Below are positions 4,883 through 6,269 of a stretch of 6,269 nucleotides of DNA, piece by piece. A model generated the notes under the pieces. It saw only the letters and a list, made by a program, of their open reading frames with translations, ran no database searches and was not told the origin of the DNA. The stretch is from Opitutales bacterium (GTDB lineage: Bacteria > Verrucomicrobiota > Verrucomicrobiia > Opitutales > Intestinicryptomonadaceae): the NCBI GenBank assembly GCA_021641325.1, contig JAJXPD010000130.1:1-6269 (forward strand). The letters run 5' to 3'. How positions within the stretch are numbered: position 1 is the first letter of the stretch; the number at the start of each line of letters is the position of its first letter. The position numbers and the translations under genes are program-made.

Positions 4883-6269
4883 ATGCACTCGAAAATAAAT
4901 ACTTGTGTTTTTTGCGCCGCATTGGTCTTTGCGGGGCTGCTTTTGTCGTCGCCCGACGCCTGCGCGGCGCAGTTCCCGCTTCCGCAGGACGCGTATCCCA
5001 AGTGCGACGGGCTTTGGCGGACGCTCGTAAGCCGCGTGAAAATGTCGCACATGAATCTGTACGCCACTATAATTTTCGCGTGCGCGGTAGTCCACACTTT
5101 CAGCTACCAGATGTTTCTGAAATTCGCCGATACCGTTAAAAAACAGCAAAAACGCTTCAAGTTGCGCGATTCGAGCGTGGACATTGCAAAGCGCATTCTC
5201 TCGCTCTTGGGAGAGGTCGAAATAGTTTTCGCGCTCTGGCTTGTTCCGCTGTTTGCGATTTTCTATTACGAGTGCGGCTGGCATTCGCTGACCGACTACC
5301 TCAACAACCTCGCGTACGCGCAGGACAAATATTCCGAGCCTGTTTTTGTGATGGTCGTCATGTGCATGGCGGCGACGCGCCCCGTGATTTACGTTGCGGC
5401 GAAGTTCGTGAGCCTGTTTGCGGCGTTGGGCGGCAAAACCGTCCGCGCGTGGTGGATTTCCATAATGTGCGTCGGCCCTATTTTGGGCTCTTTCATAACC
5501 GAGCCGGCGGCGATTACAATCTGCGCGATTCTGCTTTTGCGCCACTTTTTCGACTACACGCCGTCGATCAAATTCAAGTACGCGACTATCGGGCTGCTTT
5601 TCGTTTCGGTGTCGCTCGGCGGCGCGTTGACGCATTTTTCCGCGCCCCCGATTATCATGGTCGCGCGTTCGTGGGGCTGGGATACGCCGTTCATGATTGC
5701 GCACTTCGGGTGGAAGTCTGTGCTTGTGATTTTTGCGTCCACGTTCGTCTACGCGTTCCTTTTCAGGCGCGAGTTTGTTTCGCTTGAAAACAACCGCATA
5801 ATGCGCGGGGCGGAGTCGTCAATCGAAAAGCCGCCGCCGAACTGGATAATCGGCATGCACCTGCTGTTTTTGATTGCGGCGGTCGCGGTAATGCACTATC
5901 TGGTTTTGGAAATGTTCCTGCTGCTTGCGTTCATCGCGTTTGTGGACATAACGCAGAGATTCCAGTGGGAGATGAAGTTCCGCAGCCCGATGCTTGTGGC
6001 GATTTTTTTGGGCGCGCTTGTAACGCACGGCAGCCTGCAAACGTGGTGGCTCGAACCCATTTTGGAGCGGCTCGACAGCTTCGCGCTTTTTGCGGGAGGC
6101 GTTCTGCTGACGTCGTTTAACGACAACGCCGCGATAACCTATTTGGCGTCGCTCGTGCCGAGCTTCGCCGACGAAACGAAATATTTGATAGTAGCCGCCG
6201 CGATAAGCGGAGGCGGTTTGACTGTAATTGCGAACGCGCCGAATCTCGTGGGTCTTTCGGTTTTAAAGG
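4883..6269 (+). CDS. Putative Na+/H+ antiporter, PF07399-like (3' end beyond window)
   Basis: The frame is open from ATG 4883 to the right edge (462 codons visible, no stop), so only a short C-terminal part should be missing. Residues 1-29 form a signal peptide: a basic N-terminus, a hydrophobic core at about 7-22 and a DACAA cleavage site before QFPLP. About ten or more membrane spans follow. Diagnostic blocks match my memory of the putative Na+/H+ antiporter family found in Chlamydiota and Verrucomicrobiota: FPLPQDAY (31-38), MNLYATIIFACAVVHTF (57-73), LLGEVEIVFALW (108-119), GPILGSFITEPAA (198-210), GGALTHFSAPP (246-256), SFNDNAAITYLASLVP (411-426) and GGGLTVIANAPN (443-454). The paired SFITEPAA and SFNDNAAIT blocks resemble the two ion-binding re-entrant segments of the wider ion-transporter superfamily. 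Exchange of Na+ for H+ is a family prediction, not shown here. No Shine-Dalgarno is visible. The ATG lies in an AT-rich stretch just after a terminator-like hairpin. A LysR-type operator lies further upstream. Confidence 0.87.
   Translation, partial: MHSKINTCVFCAALVFAGLLLSSPDACAAQFPLPQDAYPKCDGLWRTLVSRVKMSHMNLYATIIFACAVVHTFSYQMFLKFADTVKKQQKRFKLRDSSVDIAKRILSLLGEVEIVFALWLVPLFAIFYYECGWHSLTDYLNNLAYAQDKYSEPVFVMVVMCMAATRPVIYVAAKFVSLFAALGGKTVRAWWISIMCVGPILGSFITEPAAITICAILLLRHFFDYTPSIKFKYATIGLLFVSVSLGGALTHFSAPPIIMVARSWGWDTPFMIAHFGWKSVLVIFASTFVYAFLFRREFVSLENNRIMRGAESSIEKPPPNWIIGMHLLFLIAAVAVMHYLVLEMFLLLAFIAFVDITQRFQWEMKFRSPMLVAIFLGALVTHGSLQTWWLEPILERLDSFALFAGGVLLTSFNDNAAITYLASLVPSFADETKYLIVAAAISGGGLTVIANAPNLVGLSVLK

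Noticed and set aside
4796..5704. A 302-codon minus-strand open frame opposite the antiporter.
   Set aside because: Its product is Arg/Gln/Asn-rich with no domain-like pattern, while the opposite frame has a signal peptide, membrane spans and family motifs.

Overview
The window looks like a bacterial chromosome segment, probably from the Verrucomicrobiota or a relative in the PVC group. That placement is an inference, with low to moderate confidence. It rests on the family of the right-hand antiporter, on genes that mostly lack clear Shine-Dalgarno sequences, and on GC-rich coding sequence set between AT-rich intergenic stretches. I see no insertion sequence, phage gene, CRISPR array, tRNA or rRNA.

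Left part (1-1705). The 5' end of an unidentified minus-strand gene with a Pro/Ala-rich N-terminus runs off the left edge. Divergent from it is prfB, encoding peptide chain release factor 2. It is interrupted after 21 codons by an in-frame TGA that sits in a classic programmed +1 frameshift site, so the real gene is 416-1550 and not just the long downstream reading frame. A strong intrinsic terminator follows it. A second hairpin in the opposite orientation ends the minus-strand operon that converges on it.

Middle part (1706-4664, all minus strand). In transcription order this holds a LysR-family regulator, then a tightly packed three-gene operon. The first two operon genes are the halves of a YjjP/YjjB (split ThrE-type) exporter, joined by an ATGA overlap. 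The third encodes a DUF6064-like membrane protein that starts one base after the yjjB stop. A near-consensus sigma-70 promoter (TTGAAT-17-TATAAT) lies just upstream of yjjP. A 15-bp T-N11-A dyad is centred about 65 bp upstream of the predicted transcription start, the classic place for a LysR-type activator.

Right part (4665-6269). Divergent from the LysR gene is a putative Na+/H+ antiporter (PF07399-like) with an N-terminal signal peptide, cut by the right edge. Its upstream region carries a second copy of the same 15-bp dyad (13 of 15 bases identical to the first). It also carries an intrinsic-terminator-like hairpin ending nine bases before the ATG, which suggests transcriptional attenuation or a cis-acting RNA.

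Working model (inference): the LysR regulator binds both dyads and coordinates an organic- or amino-acid exporter operon with a sodium/proton antiporter. The antiporter may have a further RNA-level control in its leader. The paired operators and the leader terminator are the least expected parts of the window.
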